Origin: Norana najaformis
Taxonomy: Eukaryota; Annelida; Clitellata; Crassiclitellata; Hormogastridae
DNA length: 64,000 bases
Assembly (NCBI GenBank): GCA_964023275.1
Contig: OZ029917.1
Location: forward strand, 21,562,488 to 21,626,487
Direction: 5' to 3'
Shown: piece by piece, positions 48,335 through 62,625 of the stretch
Position numbering within the stretch: the stretch's first letter is position 1
Layout of the letters: the number at the start of each line of letters is the position of its first letter
Program-made: the position numbers and the translations under genes
The notes under the pieces: generated by a model
The model's database searches: none
What the model saw: the letters and a program-made list of their open reading frames with translations, nothing else
What the model was told of the DNA's origin: nothing

Positions 48335-48655
48335 TGGATGGGCGGATGGGTCAGTGGGCGAATGGGTGGATGGTTGGGTGGGACCGGCGGATGATAGAGG
48401 GATGGGGCGAATTGGCAAATGAATCAAGGAATATATAGGTTGGATAGATAGGCGTTTGAATGGTAGGCAAATCGACAGAATGATGGATGGATGGGTAAAT
48501 GGACGAAATGATGGATAGGCGGATCAATGGGTGACTGGGCACGCGGAAGAAGGGATAGATAGATGAACGAAGGGGTGACTGGATGAATAAATGGATGGAC
48601 GGATGGTTGGATTGGTAATTGGTTGGATGCGTAAGGTTTGGATGGATGCTGTAGA
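48335..48655. repeat. Degenerate GGAT/GGGTGAAT-rich satellite
   Basis: About 320 bp of loosely tetrameric GGAT, GGGT and GAAT units with a strong purine bias on the plus strand. It gives Pro/Ile/His-rich minus-strand frames. Confidence 0.75.
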
Positions 48656-49269
48656 AATTTATGTGAGATTCTCAATTAGTGATTTTCCATAGCCATTCTT
48701 AATGGCGCCGTGACGTCTTTGCCTGCGATGTTATCCGTTGGTGGCTGAGCGGCTGTGTCTTCTTTGGTTCCCAAGACGACTAAACGGTAAGCCATCTTCA
48801 CGGCCGACACCAGAAACCGCTTCTGCCATCGATCAGAAAATGGCTCTTAGCGTGCCTCTAAGAATCGCCTAAGATGCTAGACTTCGGTGGTAGGGAGTCC
48901 TCTTACGGGTCCTGGGGAAGTATGGCGCAAGATGAAGAAAATGCAGAGGGCGAAACAGAGTGGAAAGGAAAGACAATTACACAAAACAGTGAACGTGACA
49001 ACGAGTGAAAGGGAGATAGAGACGGACATTGAGTAAGGGAGGTAGAGTCAGTCATGGAGAGAAATCGAAAGGTACATGGATACAGAGAAACAGATATTCA
49101 GAGAGGCAAGGAGATATACAAGTGTATCGCTGCACGCGCAGTCATTAAGGAGTTGGCAGCAACGCCTACCTGTTAGCTTAAAGCAGTTAGTCATCGTCAT
49201 TAGAACCGAGTAACAATGCAGATGACTACGATTTAATAAAAAGGCAACCAATGCTGCAGAGCCTGGAAG
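48656..49269. other. No gene seen; possible SINE head
   Basis: GGTGGCTGAGCGGCTGTGTC at 48751-48770 resembles a Leu/Ser tRNA A-box, followed by GGTTCCCAAG; pairing is poor. From 48930 the sequence is purine-rich. Confidence 0.35.
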
Positions 49270-49338
49270 CAAGAAGAAGAAGAAGAAGAAGAAGAAGAAG
49301 AAGAAGAAGAAGAAGAAGAAGAAGAAGAAGAAGAAGAA
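49270..49338. repeat. (AAG)n microsatellite
   Basis: About 23 uninterrupted AAG units; the poly-Phe minus-strand frame over it is an artefact. Confidence 0.97.
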
Positions 49339-49517
49339 AATAAAGCAGGAGAAGCAGCAGCTCTTAACTGCACAGGCAGAAGACACCAACAACGCTCACC
49401 ATGGATACATTCAGACAGTCAGAGAAACGCACCGAGCCAGACTCTCAAACTGACACAAGATATGGGCTGTACCACAAACAATAGCCACCGACAGCAAAGA
49501 GTGAGAGTGAAAGACAG

Positions 49518-51027
<1,510 letters not shown>

Positions 51028-51090
51028 CAGGCAACCGATTGGTTTGAACGTTTGCTTTGTATTGCGAGGCGTGAGAGTTCGAGCCTCTTC
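51028..51090 (+). repeat. tRNA-like SINE head (tentative)
   Basis: CAACCGATTGGTTTGAACGT, then a TTTGCTTTGTATTGCGAGGC segment, then GAGAGTTCGAGCCTC has the order and spacing of tRNA A-box, anticodon arm and B-box. The acceptor stem is absent. The body beyond 51090 is not recognised. Confidence 0.5.
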
Positions 51091-51899
51091 TGAGACGGTT
51101 ATTCGCACGTGGAGGCACCTTGAACCAATCTTTTAGGTACAACTGCTCATCGCCATCGATTGATAATTTGTCATTAGAAAATGGCGATTAATAAATCCAG
51201 AAAAAATTGTACGGTAATGGCAAGCTGTGGCAACACTAATGTTTACCCGAATTAAGGCGAGGCAAGGTCAGCCTGGTTAGACAGGTAAAATACAGTGCGA
51301 TTATGTTAAGCGAGCTAAGGTAAAGTAATTAGACAAATGACCTCAGGGTCTCTCCTTAGGGCCTTGGCTCTAGAATGTAAAGATGCGTTGGAAGCACTCC
51401 TGGATAGAATTCTGATAGGAATTGGCAGCAATGCACGCGGGCGATGAATTTCACGCTCGAATCCTGGTCTCAGCAGTGAAGACATCATCGATATCACTGC
51501 ATATCGGGTATACAATGCATGTCTGCAGCGCCTTATTAATGTTACCAGCTTTAGAACCTGTTCTGCAGTGTTAACAGACAACGGTGCGTTTTTAATGCAG
51601 TTCTAAATGCCGAAAATATTTACTCTTGTCCTAAATTGATTAACTGGATGAGCACCGAAGAACCCATATTATTCTTATCGTCTAGACTTTGTGTGTCTAT
51701 AAAACAACACGGACCTATAATAAACAGAAATCTATTTTTATTAGAGCCATTATTTCTTGCATAATTTGGCTTCAGGTTGCATCGACTTGATCTAAGGTGA
51801 TGATCCACTAACAAAGCTCTCGCCGAAAAACGCTGAATTTTGTCAAACTTTCAAACAGTCCTTAACGCACAGTGGTTACATGATATCGCCTTATAGAAA
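51091..51899. other. No gene seen
   Basis: A B-box-like CGCTCGAATCCTGG at 51452-51465 lacks a convincing A-box. Otherwise unassigned. Confidence 0.45.
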
Positions 51900-51995
51900 T
51901 TATAGAGATTTGCCTTTGAGAGATTCTTAAAAGGCGCTTGATAAAAATCGAGGTACCACATACATTGGCGCTATATAAGAATAAACAAGAAGAAG
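51900..51995 (+). repeat. LINE 3'-end fragment
   Basis: AAAAGGCGCTTGATAAAAATC and TTGGCGCTATATAAGAATAA followed by ACAAGAAGAAG are typical of the GCGCTATATAA tails of the LINEs in this window, on the plus strand. Confidence 0.6.
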
Positions 51996-52599
51996 CAACA
52001 CGACACTCAGACCTTAATCTTCTTTTGTTTCGCTCTCACTTCCTTTATACGGATAAGGGATGCAATAAAGGTCATTCATTGTTGCTATTGACGACACGGC
52101 AGCTGCTGCTTCTGCTGGCAAATACGAAGTTTCCGAGAAAAAAAGCTAAATTAAATTGCAATGTAGTCCGGCAGCTTGGTTTGGTTTTTGTGCAGATGAC
52201 ATTAAGGATCGGACGGCTAACCTGCATCGCTACGATTTTGTTAGGGAAATTAAGAAAGCCTTGGCGCCAGTTAATAAGCTTTTGCCCTAATTAACAAGAT
52301 CTTCTCGGATTTATATTCTTGGACGCCACCAGAGAGGCAGTGTGGCCAGATTCTGTGTCTGATAAGAAAACACGGGAAATGTAGCTCGCAGCACACGGTT
52401 ACGCTCACCGACATGCACTCCCTCGCAGATGGTAGATCTAGTATCTACTTACTTCTAAATGATCCTTGGTGGGATTCTTTATCTTATCTTTATAAACTGG
52501 ATCCATGAACTGTCCTCGAAGTTGGTCTTTTGGTAAAAACCTTTAAATGTCTAATCGGCGACTAGGCAAATTTTAAACGAGTACTGTAAATATAACGGT
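51996..52599. other. No recognised coding segment; may hold the 5' end of the Gypsy element
   Basis: TTGGACGCCACCAGAGAGGC at 52319-52338 could be the end of an LTR with a primer-binding site, but I cannot match it to a tRNA 3' end or find a partner LTR. Confidence 0.35.
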
Positions 52600-53930
52600 T
52601 TGATTCAGAAGAATGAATCCATTCGAAGTTGTTGCGGATTGAGCATCGTATTACGATAGATTGTTGATATTTTTACTGCCAACGATACAACCACAGAAAA
52701 ACACGTGCCAGCCTTGCTAAGTTAATCGGGTCCCGCTGCTACTCGCTGCTGAAAGGTCTTAAGGGTCCGGCCAAGCCGTCATACAAAACCATTAAGAAGT
52801 TAACGAATCTTTTAGATACTTACTTCATTTCTAAGTCACTAGTCACCGCGAGAACCTATCCTTTTATTTAAAAAAAACAGCTCAGCAGGAAGGTGATTCG
52901 ATTGTGTAATATATGGCAGGGCTAAGGAAACTCTTCCAACATTGTGATTGTCAGCAATTTTTTTTACGGCTGTGCTGTAGTGGATGGCTCGGCGAGAGAT
53001 GAGCGTATGCGTGGCTCGGGAGCTCGCTCATTGGTGTGTTAACGCAGGCGAGGGCTAAGGGTGAAAAGCCATGCTTTATGGGTCGCGATTAGCTATAAGG
53101 AATCAAATTAAACTGGAAAGAAATGTGGACCAGATAAAGGTGAATAAAATTTTATCAGAGTTTTCAGATGTTTTTAAAGAAGAGTTAGGAACGATGAAGG
53201 GTTTAGAAGCCAAAATATTTATGGATCTCAACCCACAGCCAATCTTCAGTGAAGCTTGTCCTTCGCCACATGCATTGCAGAGCTGAAATAGAACTGGATT
53301 GTTTAGTGCGTGAAGGCACAATTAGTTCTGTGAGACACATTCAGACTGGGCTGCAGTGGTGCCTGTAGTAAAACTAGATGGAACAACACGATGGAACAAC
53401 ATAATATTACTGTCGGTATTATAAAACAACAGTTAGTAAGATCTCAAAGTTAGATCGATATTCAACCTCAAAGACAGAAGATCTAATTGCTTCACTCTGC
53501 GGTGGAAAAACCATAAGAAAAATTAGGTTTGAGCCAGACCTATCTACAGTTGATTTTAGAGAAAGATTCGAGATAAAAATCTCTCTCTCTCTCAAAATTT
53601 CCTGCCATCAACAGAGACCTTTTTGAATATTTCTTAGACCATTTGGCGTCAAATCGGGCATCTTTCACATGGCTACTAAAAACCTTCTGCGTGGTATTCT
53701 TTTCTTGTTGTTGTATGCATAGATGACATTCTTTTGTCTTGAGCATCAGATGCAGAGTATCTCAATAATTTGCAGGAGGTGTTTCGTCGACTTTCAGAGG
53801 CAAATTTACGTTAAAAACGACCGAAATGTTTATTTTTGCGCCAGATGTGGTATACTGCGGTCGCTTGGTTACTACTGAGGGTACTCGGCCATCGCCATTC
53901 AATGTCCAGGCAATCACAGAGGCCATGTAT

Positions 53931-54209
53931 AGTAAACATGTAAACATGTATAGTGACCATGTGAAGAATGCACCATCTTTGGACACATTCAAGTCACGCC
54001 TCAAGACCTAACTTTTAAAAATATCATATGGCTGCAATTGACTGTATAGCGGCTTTTGGGTCTCGGCCGCGCTACTGCGCAATATAAATCGTATTATTAT
54101 TATTATTATGAACAAATCTGTGTAGTTAATAATAATAATAATATTATTATTATTAATATTATTATTATTATGATTGTTGTTATTATTATTATTATCATTA
54201 TTGTTGTTG

Positions 54210-54265
<56 letters not shown>

Positions 54266-54421
54266 ATGAACAATTCATTATCAGTCCTCGGCTGCCTTGA
54301 GGTCTGCAAACGTGCCCCTGAAAGCGACGGCACTAAACGCTGGGTGCAAATTGAAAGGCATTAAAAAGATGGATTATCTCACATGGATCACCATATTATT
54401 ATTGTTATTATTATTATTTTA

Positions 54422-54471
<50 letters not shown>

Positions 54472-54475
54472 GGGG
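53931..54475 (+). mobile_element. LINE 3'-end insertion with ATT tracts inside the Gypsy element
   Basis: Gypsy RT sequence stops after QAITEA near 53923. Then comes a LINE C-terminus (NAPSLDTFKSRLKT, stop near 54010) and a CGCGCTACTGCGCAATATAA tail leading directly into (ATT)n at 54093-54109. Further ATT/AAT arrays occupy 54126-54265 and 54393-54472. Gypsy sequence resumes with AVKAQAAFSKSK near 54476. The order indicates LINE insertion into an existing Gypsy copy. Confidence 0.65.
54093..54472. repeat. (ATT)n / (AAT)n microsatellites
   Basis: Three blocks, 54093-54109, 54126-54265 and 54393-54472, separated by 16 and 127 bp of non-repeat sequence. The first begins at the LINE 3' end. Confidence 0.95.
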
Positions 54476-55190
54476 CGGTGAAAGCTCAGGCAGCTTTTAG
54501 CAAGTCGAAAACTTTATAAAATTAATTAAAAATTAAATTAAAATTAATGAATTAAAATTAAATTAGAACTAATTAAAAAATCCTCACTCATTATGATGTG
54601 AGAAAAAAGTATTATTTGTGGCTTACGACTCATCTCAATATAGGCCCAGTGTTGGAGCTGTCACACACAACTGAAGAAGGCTCAGAGACGCCCATAGCCT
54701 CTGCTTCTAGGACGTTGAATTCTGCTGATTGTGTTTACTCTCCTCTGGATAAAGAAGGATTTGCTTTGGTGTGTGGGATAAAGAAATTCGCCCATTTTGT
54801 TTATGGGCGAAAATTTACCATGACAACAGACCACAAACCGCGACTAGCTTTGTTTGGAAATGGAAAAGCATTTGCTGCACCGAGATTAATCCGCTGGATA
54901 TTGACTTGATCATAAATCTGGAATTCAAAGAAGGTCGCCACAATGGAAATGCGAGCTGACCGAGCGGTCTGCCATTGGAAAAGACAGTGTCCAACAATGA
55001 CATTCCTGGTGAGGTTATTCAGTCACTGCATGTAATAAATCAATCATCTGATGCAGCCACGTTCAAGACACAAACATTCAAAGCTGTTGCTTTAAAATTT
55101 GAACAGTCCAAGAAGATGGCTCAAGATGCCAACCATTGGAAACAGTACCTGCAGTATCAGAGCTTCGTTCTGAGAGACTAAACAAGCTAC

Positions 55191-55839
55191 CTCGAAAAAT
55201 TTTGGATGCACATTCAGGACAGAATAAAGCCTGTTAGACATTTTATTTTGATAGTGATGACAGTCTGTCAGTCTACCCCAAACGTCAGTAACTTTTTCTT
55301 TTTGTTAACTACATATGTTAGAACTTAAAGCTAAGAATGCATTATTTTGCATAATTTTGTATATACACATTCAACGTTAACCCTTTAACTTTTGGAAAAG
55401 TAATATAGTATCTAGTGACCTATAATGATCCTTGATGGCGATCCGTCATTTTGTCTTTTGAAGCTGGCTCAAAGAAATGAAAGTCTCATGAGAAGATGCA
55501 GAGCCTTTGTATATCCCTCACGTCACTGACTCACCATAGATGTACAGGACAGGCACTCGTCAGTAGCTGGGCGACTGATCGTAGAACCTATCATAGATTG
55601 ACGGTCGACGTCACTCCAAAGACTTGTAAATCCGAGTACAAATACTCTGTACATGTTTTCCTGAGTCGGACTGTGTTCCGTGCGTACTCGGGCATACACA
55701 GAATGCACCCGCATTTACATAAAAATGTAATATTTTCAGTACAAGGAATAGCTATCGGCTACACTACGAAAATGAGTGGATGATGCACGGGTCAGTCACC
55801 GTATGTTCTGACACGTCATACCCCAGGGAAAGAGGCCTC
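55191..55839. other. No gene seen
   Basis: Unassigned; the 95-codon frame 55496-55783 has no recognisable domain. Confidence 0.45.
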
Positions 55840-56117
55840 AACGGCCAGGACGACTGGGCAGATATATGTGATATCTATAAAATTCTGAACCAACGGAATA
55901 ATTGATGCGTGAATCCAGTATACGAAGGCAGGTGGTCCGTCCTTTCCCTACAAGTAGGATCCCATCGACAATGTGCAATCGATGCACTAATTTTATAGCG
56001 GCGTTCACTGCGAAAGGCCAGAGGAACAGCAGCCTTGAATGATCAGTCATTCTTTCGTGGCGTATGAATCTCGAACTTCTGACTTGGCAGTCCATCACGG
56101 TTACCAGTAGACTATCG
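55840..56117 (-). repeat. tRNA-derived SINE, copy B
   Basis: The minus strand begins GATAGTCTACTGGTAACCGT (A-box-like), then GATGGACTGCC and AGTTCGAGATTC (B-box-like). The body contains GAACGCCGCTATAAAATTAG. Head and body align with copy A (28265-28530), including the shared GATAGTCTA start and the GCxGCTATAxAATxAGTxCAT core. Confidence 0.7.
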
Positions 56118-57960
56118 AGTTATCTTATGAAATTATTATTTTACTAGAGCATCATTGAAACAAGGATTATGTTATATCAAAAGAAATGCCGAATGCTCAT
56201 TGATGCTTTAATTAGTTTCCGTATTCATGCCTCGAAACTCTGACTCGAAGATTAAGGACTCGACTCAGACTTGAACGAGAAGGACTGGGACTGGGGCTCA
56301 TATTTCGTATGGAATATCGATGCACATTTCAGATTGCTATACCCCACCACTTAAGGCCAATTATATAGTACGTGAAGCCTAAGAAATTCTTGAAAGAGAA
56401 GGGCTCCGACTCGGAAAAAACTGGGCTCGAATAGAAGTCTGCTTTTGGCCAATTTTTCTTGCTTTATGTAACCTAACAGGTCTGGATATTTGAGCCCTCG
56501 GTCTGTTTTGGTTAAAGAAAGAGCACCAGGATTTGTTAAGACAAAATAAAAGCATTATTTTAGCAACAAGTAGATTAATTACGCGAAAACAATTGCAGTC
56601 ATAGTCATTATGAATTTGCAGTAAAACTAAGTGCATGTATTGCATTAGTGTTTCTTAATGGGTTCTTCACTTTTTCACACAATGACAGATCCTTTTCATC
56701 TGACAAACAACCATGTACAGTGAACCACGAAAAGAAACTACAATACAAAGCTCTCTGTTACAATCTTTTTCACATAAGGTACTTCTACACAGTATATACT
56801 GTACTATTTACTCTGTAGTCTATAATAAGATAAAAATATTTACTAGACTAAATTTGCCAGAAGTACTTCGGAGAAAACTGTCGTCTTGATCATTTTGGAC
56901 CAAGCCTTAAAACTTCATTATGCACAGTATAAAAATTAAACATCAAAATTAACATTTATAGGCTACCTGAATGACTTGCAGACACTAGAGATACAATATG
57001 ACATGAATAGAGAGAATATATAAAATTTCACTAAGTATAGTATTTTATATACCTTATTACACTATATAGATTACAGAATTTAGGTGCAGATGCTATAAGT
57101 AAATGTTTTCTGTAAAGAAAGTATATAAATTATATATGTGGTGTTATGTATTTATGTCTGTGTGTATGTGTGTATTAGATCGGCATTATATAATATCCAT
57201 TGGTGCATTTTCGTCCGAGATTGGATGTTTGTGGTGAGTGGTGAGGTCGCTTTTCATTTTCGGTGTTTATGAAATGAAAGAAGCGAACGATAAATCAGGC
57301 ACAGGCGTGAAACCAGTCACGTTCCATGGTAACCTACCCCCACCATTCTCTCCTAATCACTACCTCCCTCTGGCCCAGGGCGAACATTCTCCAACGAGTC
57401 ATCTTCCGATGGTCTTTCTTCTTTTTCTTTCTCCTACGAAGTGTCGGCCGTCGATAATGCTTATGAGACCTAGGTCGTCAGTATTCATAACTGTAAATAA
57501 CTAAAACGCACGGCGTTCAGTAAGATTCATGGGCAGCAACTGAAAGAAAAGGCTGGAAGCGCTGGTACTGACCCATAACCTAAACATTCTAGTCTTTCTC
57601 TTAGAAAGCTAGAAAGAAATAAAGCTAGCAAAACGTTCATAGCCTCATCATTCATCATGGCATATACGGCCATGGCCATGACAGACTAAAATTGCCCTAA
57701 GCACAACTGTTTAATCTTGCAAAGTCTAACAACCCTTTCAACCATAAACTACATGTTTATGATGCGCTGATTCCACACTACGTCAGGTGCGATCAGCCCC
57801 CTACTTGACATACTGCCAGCTCATTTCCTGCCACGAGGTCCGGGCATAATTTAACGACGTTTCGTTCGCAGCTAAGGCGCGAAACCTGAATACCCGTCAT
57901 GCATCTCGTGTCCGGTGTCCCTTCGGACAGTTCATTTGAGCCTAAGCCCGATAAACACAT
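56118..57960. other. No gene seen
   Basis: AT-rich; a short GT-rich run lies at 57157-57175. No domain or element recognised. Confidence 0.5.
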
Positions 57961-59837
<1,877 letters not shown>

Positions 59838-59905
59838 TGGGTATGAAGTGTCAGCGACTTCATTTTCTTAACCTCGGTCTGCTCACAACCTGCTGACTCA
59901 ACAGC
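59838..59905 (-). repeat. SINE 3' part, third copy
   Basis: The minus strand reads CCGAGGTTAAGAAAATGAAG, TCGCTGACACTTCATACCC and CATGGCTG. It matches the 3' part of copy A around 28295-28345. Confidence 0.65.
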
Positions 59906-61347
59906 GGAAAACTTTCACGCTAAAGTATACCCTAAAAGTGGATATGGCCAAATACTTTCAAATACACATAGTGTTCTAGCCGAAAGCACGTCCGTTCTCT
60001 TAACATTTAAATTAGCTGACTGCACTAAGGGATTTACTGGTATAAGACAGTGACCGTCAGGATTCCAAAATGTGATCGTGTCACTCAGACAATACGTCAC
60101 ATGGATCGTTGATATTGCTTTGACGAACATCATTTTCTGACAGCAGTTTTAGTTTAGGTTTTTAATGTTTTAGAACTTGCAGGAAGACGGCGGCCGAGTG
60201 CAATCCTGTAATATCGCTCGGTTTCATCTGTCGTCATATTAAGCGAGTTCCAATATGATGACTGCCTTCCTGACTGGCCTTTGCTTTTCAGTTAACAGAT
60301 TATCTGTCTCTTGTCAGGACTCAGCTGACTCGGAACAACTTCCTCCTTCCTTCCTCAACACGCTCATATGCAATACACATGCGTCAATGTTTTGCAATAT
60401 CTCGTTTCTTCGTAAGCCTCTTCTGATTGCTCTTGATTTTAGTAGAATCTCTGACATGAGCGCCTGCAAATACTGCCTCTAGATAGTTCTCGAGAATAAA
60501 CCGACATAACAGCATCCCGAGAATAAACCGACATAACAGCATCCCGTCTTAACAAAGTGCCTGCAGGAAACAATAGAATATAGTCAAAAATGCTCACAGG
60601 CACCAACTGTCTCCTAATAAAGCGCAGTATGTGCGGCATATTGTAGATGTCAGATATACATAAATCTTTTTATTGTAATTTCACAAAAACGTATGGCAAT
60701 ATGGCACAATGAACATGATATGACACCAGATAATATATGTCTGTATGAGCATTCTATAGCTTACCAAGTGTCTGCTGTCACCATACATAAATTCGGGCCT
60801 AATTTTAAAATATCTCATCTGCAAATATCCCATTTGTTCCTTTCAGTATGAAATTGCTAAAACCATTAAGCAAGAAACAAGCTGTTACTGACTGCTGGGC
60901 GGCTGGTTTTGCCAGACGTCTTGGGAATGATCAACCACTTTTCTTAGCCTAAAATCTAACATATGCAGCCTTAATACAAGGCCGGGCGTCGGTGTTAATT
61001 CCGGCAATCCTTAGTCGTTTATCCAATATACTGTTTCAAAATAAATGCAAAAAATCTTTGACAGACAAGGCTGTACGCCGGATTCAGCGGGGGAGATTAC
61101 GACTTCGTCAAAGTCACGTATGAAAGTCTTGATCGAAAAGTTTAGGCCTAAGAGTATCGGTTTTGAAAATATTGTGATTTCACCGCTAGATCTTAGCGAA
61201 CAAGACTTGATCTTAGCGAACAAGCACCTCACAACTTAAGTTTCTTTCGCTAGATATCGCAAGAGCTGTATATTTATCTTTCGCTAGAGGACATCAGTGG
61301 ATCACCTCGAGTGGCATAGCGGAGACTGGAGAAAGCCAATGCGTCTA
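59906..61347. other. No gene seen; 27-bp tandem duplication
   Basis: CGAGAATAAACCGACATAAC plus AGCATCC (27 bp) occurs twice in tandem at 60491-60544. At 61080-61250 GATCTTAGCGAACAAG is duplicated and an imperfect inverted repeat of a GGGGAGATTACGACTT-like block is present. The rest is unassigned. Confidence 0.5.
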
Positions 61348-61436
61348 CCATCACCATCATCGTCGTCGTCGTCGTCTTCATCGTCGTTATCACCACTACC
61401 ACCACCACCACTATGATGATGATGATGATGATGACG

Positions 61437-61472
<36 letters not shown>

Positions 61473-61542
61473 GAATTAAATTGTTTACGTTAAAATAATA
61501 ATAATAACAATAATTATTATTATTATTATTTTCATCATCATC
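61348..61542. repeat. Compound trinucleotide microsatellite
   Basis: ATC, GTC, ACC, ATG and ATT trinucleotide runs succeed one another, with an AAT block and a second ATT block at the right end. Confidence 0.92.
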
Positions 61543-61958
61543 ATTGACAACTTATATGGCGCCGTAAAGCGAATGACAGAGAAAAGATCGCCTTGTCAAC
61601 CCGTGTGTGTACATGAATGCAATTCGAAACCTGGTTCATGTGCAATCGACAACGAGTTGTCAAGCCATGCATCATTTAGGAGAGGTTGTCCGGTTTATAG
61701 ATTACTTTTTCCGCATTCGAGCTTCAGCTGAATATATCTACTAATGCCATGACCAGGCCATTGAGATCTAATGTTCGCAGAGGCTTGTGCACGGTACATA
61801 AGTGATTATCTTACCTTACCGCATCAGTTAGTTTGGCTGGTGTAGATGGCACACTGGCCGAGCTGCAAATCCAGCTGTCTTCGTCTCCGCTACCTCGTCC
61901 AATTTCAATCCATCATTTTAAATACGAGTGTCTCCTAATTCCAAAACGCAGTTTGATT
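61543..61958. other. No gene seen
   Basis: TTATATGGCGCCGTAAAGCG at 61551-61570 may be a LINE-tail trace. Otherwise unassigned. Confidence 0.45.
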
Positions 61959-62625
61959 GTTAGCCGCAGTGGCAGAAATCACGGGGACAGAGAGGGACTG
62001 TCCCTTAAAGTTAAAACTTCTAATGGGGACAACATAGGGGACAGTGCTAAACCAAGCACTGTCCCCCATGCTTGGTTTAGCACTGTCCCCCATGCTTTCT
62101 TCAACTTTTATGCATTGTCCCAGTTTCTTTGCCTTGTTCGACGACTATTTTTGAGTTTAATAATTCATGTCGTTTGGAATCGTTAAAGCATCAACAGGTG
62201 CAGCAAATTAAACCACCGTGTCCTACACGATGAATGATTGCATTACCTCCCCACATATGACATTTACGTTTACTGGCACTACCCCTATCCGCCAACAGTG
62301 AATAAGAATTGTTCAAAAATGCTAACCAAGTTGCAACAATAAGCACAGAAAATTGTACAACAACATACAGCCAACTTTCTGTTCGTTGTCCATAACTAAA
62401 AAGTCATTAGCAGTTTCGGCTCTACATAGAATTTAGATACTTACTTCGTCATATGAATCTGCATGCAATTGATGAATCATGAATATTTGTGTAGTCTCTA
62501 TCTCCCATTTATGCTTACTGTCCCCCTCTGTCCCTCCCCCCCATAACGAAAAAATGCAAAAAAAATTTCGGAGCTATCGCGCCGTCCCCAAAACTTATGT
62601 ACAGATTTTCGCCTCTGGTTAGCCG
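61959..62625. mobile_element. Non-autonomous hAT-type DNA transposon, 651 bp, with 8-bp target duplications
   Basis: GTTAGCCG at 61959-61966 and again at 62618-62625 flanks an element (61967-62617) whose ends are CAGTGGCAGAAATC and, reverse complemented, CAGAGGCGAAAATC (11 of 14 identical). CAGxGGC termini with an exact 8-bp duplication are the hAT signature. Subterminal regions on both sides carry GGGGACAG/GAGGGACAG motifs. There is no transposase coding; the frame 61833-62186 crosses the left end and is chance. Confidence 0.85.
62037..62090. repeat. 22-bp perfect inverted repeat (hairpin) in the hAT element
   Basis: The 22 bases at 62037-62058, starting GGGGACAGTGC, are exactly reverse-complemented at 62069-62090 with a 10-bp loop CTGTCCCCCA that partly repeats the arm end. 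Confidence 0.95.

Larger units (their letters stand above)
52600..55190 (+). pseudogene. Ty3/Gypsy LTR retrotransposon (K02A2.6-like), gag-PR-RT-RH order, interrupted
   Basis: Frame-hopping translation gives the blocks in order. Gag capsid traces come first (FTANDTTTEKHVPALL near 52671-52718, then KPSYKTIKKL, LVTARTYPFY and YMAGLRKLFQHCD to about 52952). Next is the end of protease, PCFMGRD near 53069-53088. RT follows: LSEFSDVFKEELGTMKGLEA (53148-53208), DLNPQP, LVREGTISS, SKTEDLIASLCGG, LSQTYLQLILEKDSR, RPFGVKSGIFHMA, IDDILLS with a following stop, and YLNNLQEVFRRLSE. RNase H begins near 54582 (LTHYDVR) and runs through TEEGSETPIASASRTLNSA, YSPLDKEGFALVCGIKKFAH, VYGRKFTMTTDHKP and LEFKEGRHNGNA to about 54953. 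A linker (ETVSNNDIPGEVIQSLHVIN) follows. Many stops and frameshifts make it dead. The RT to RH junction is split by 53931-54475. Confidence 0.8.
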
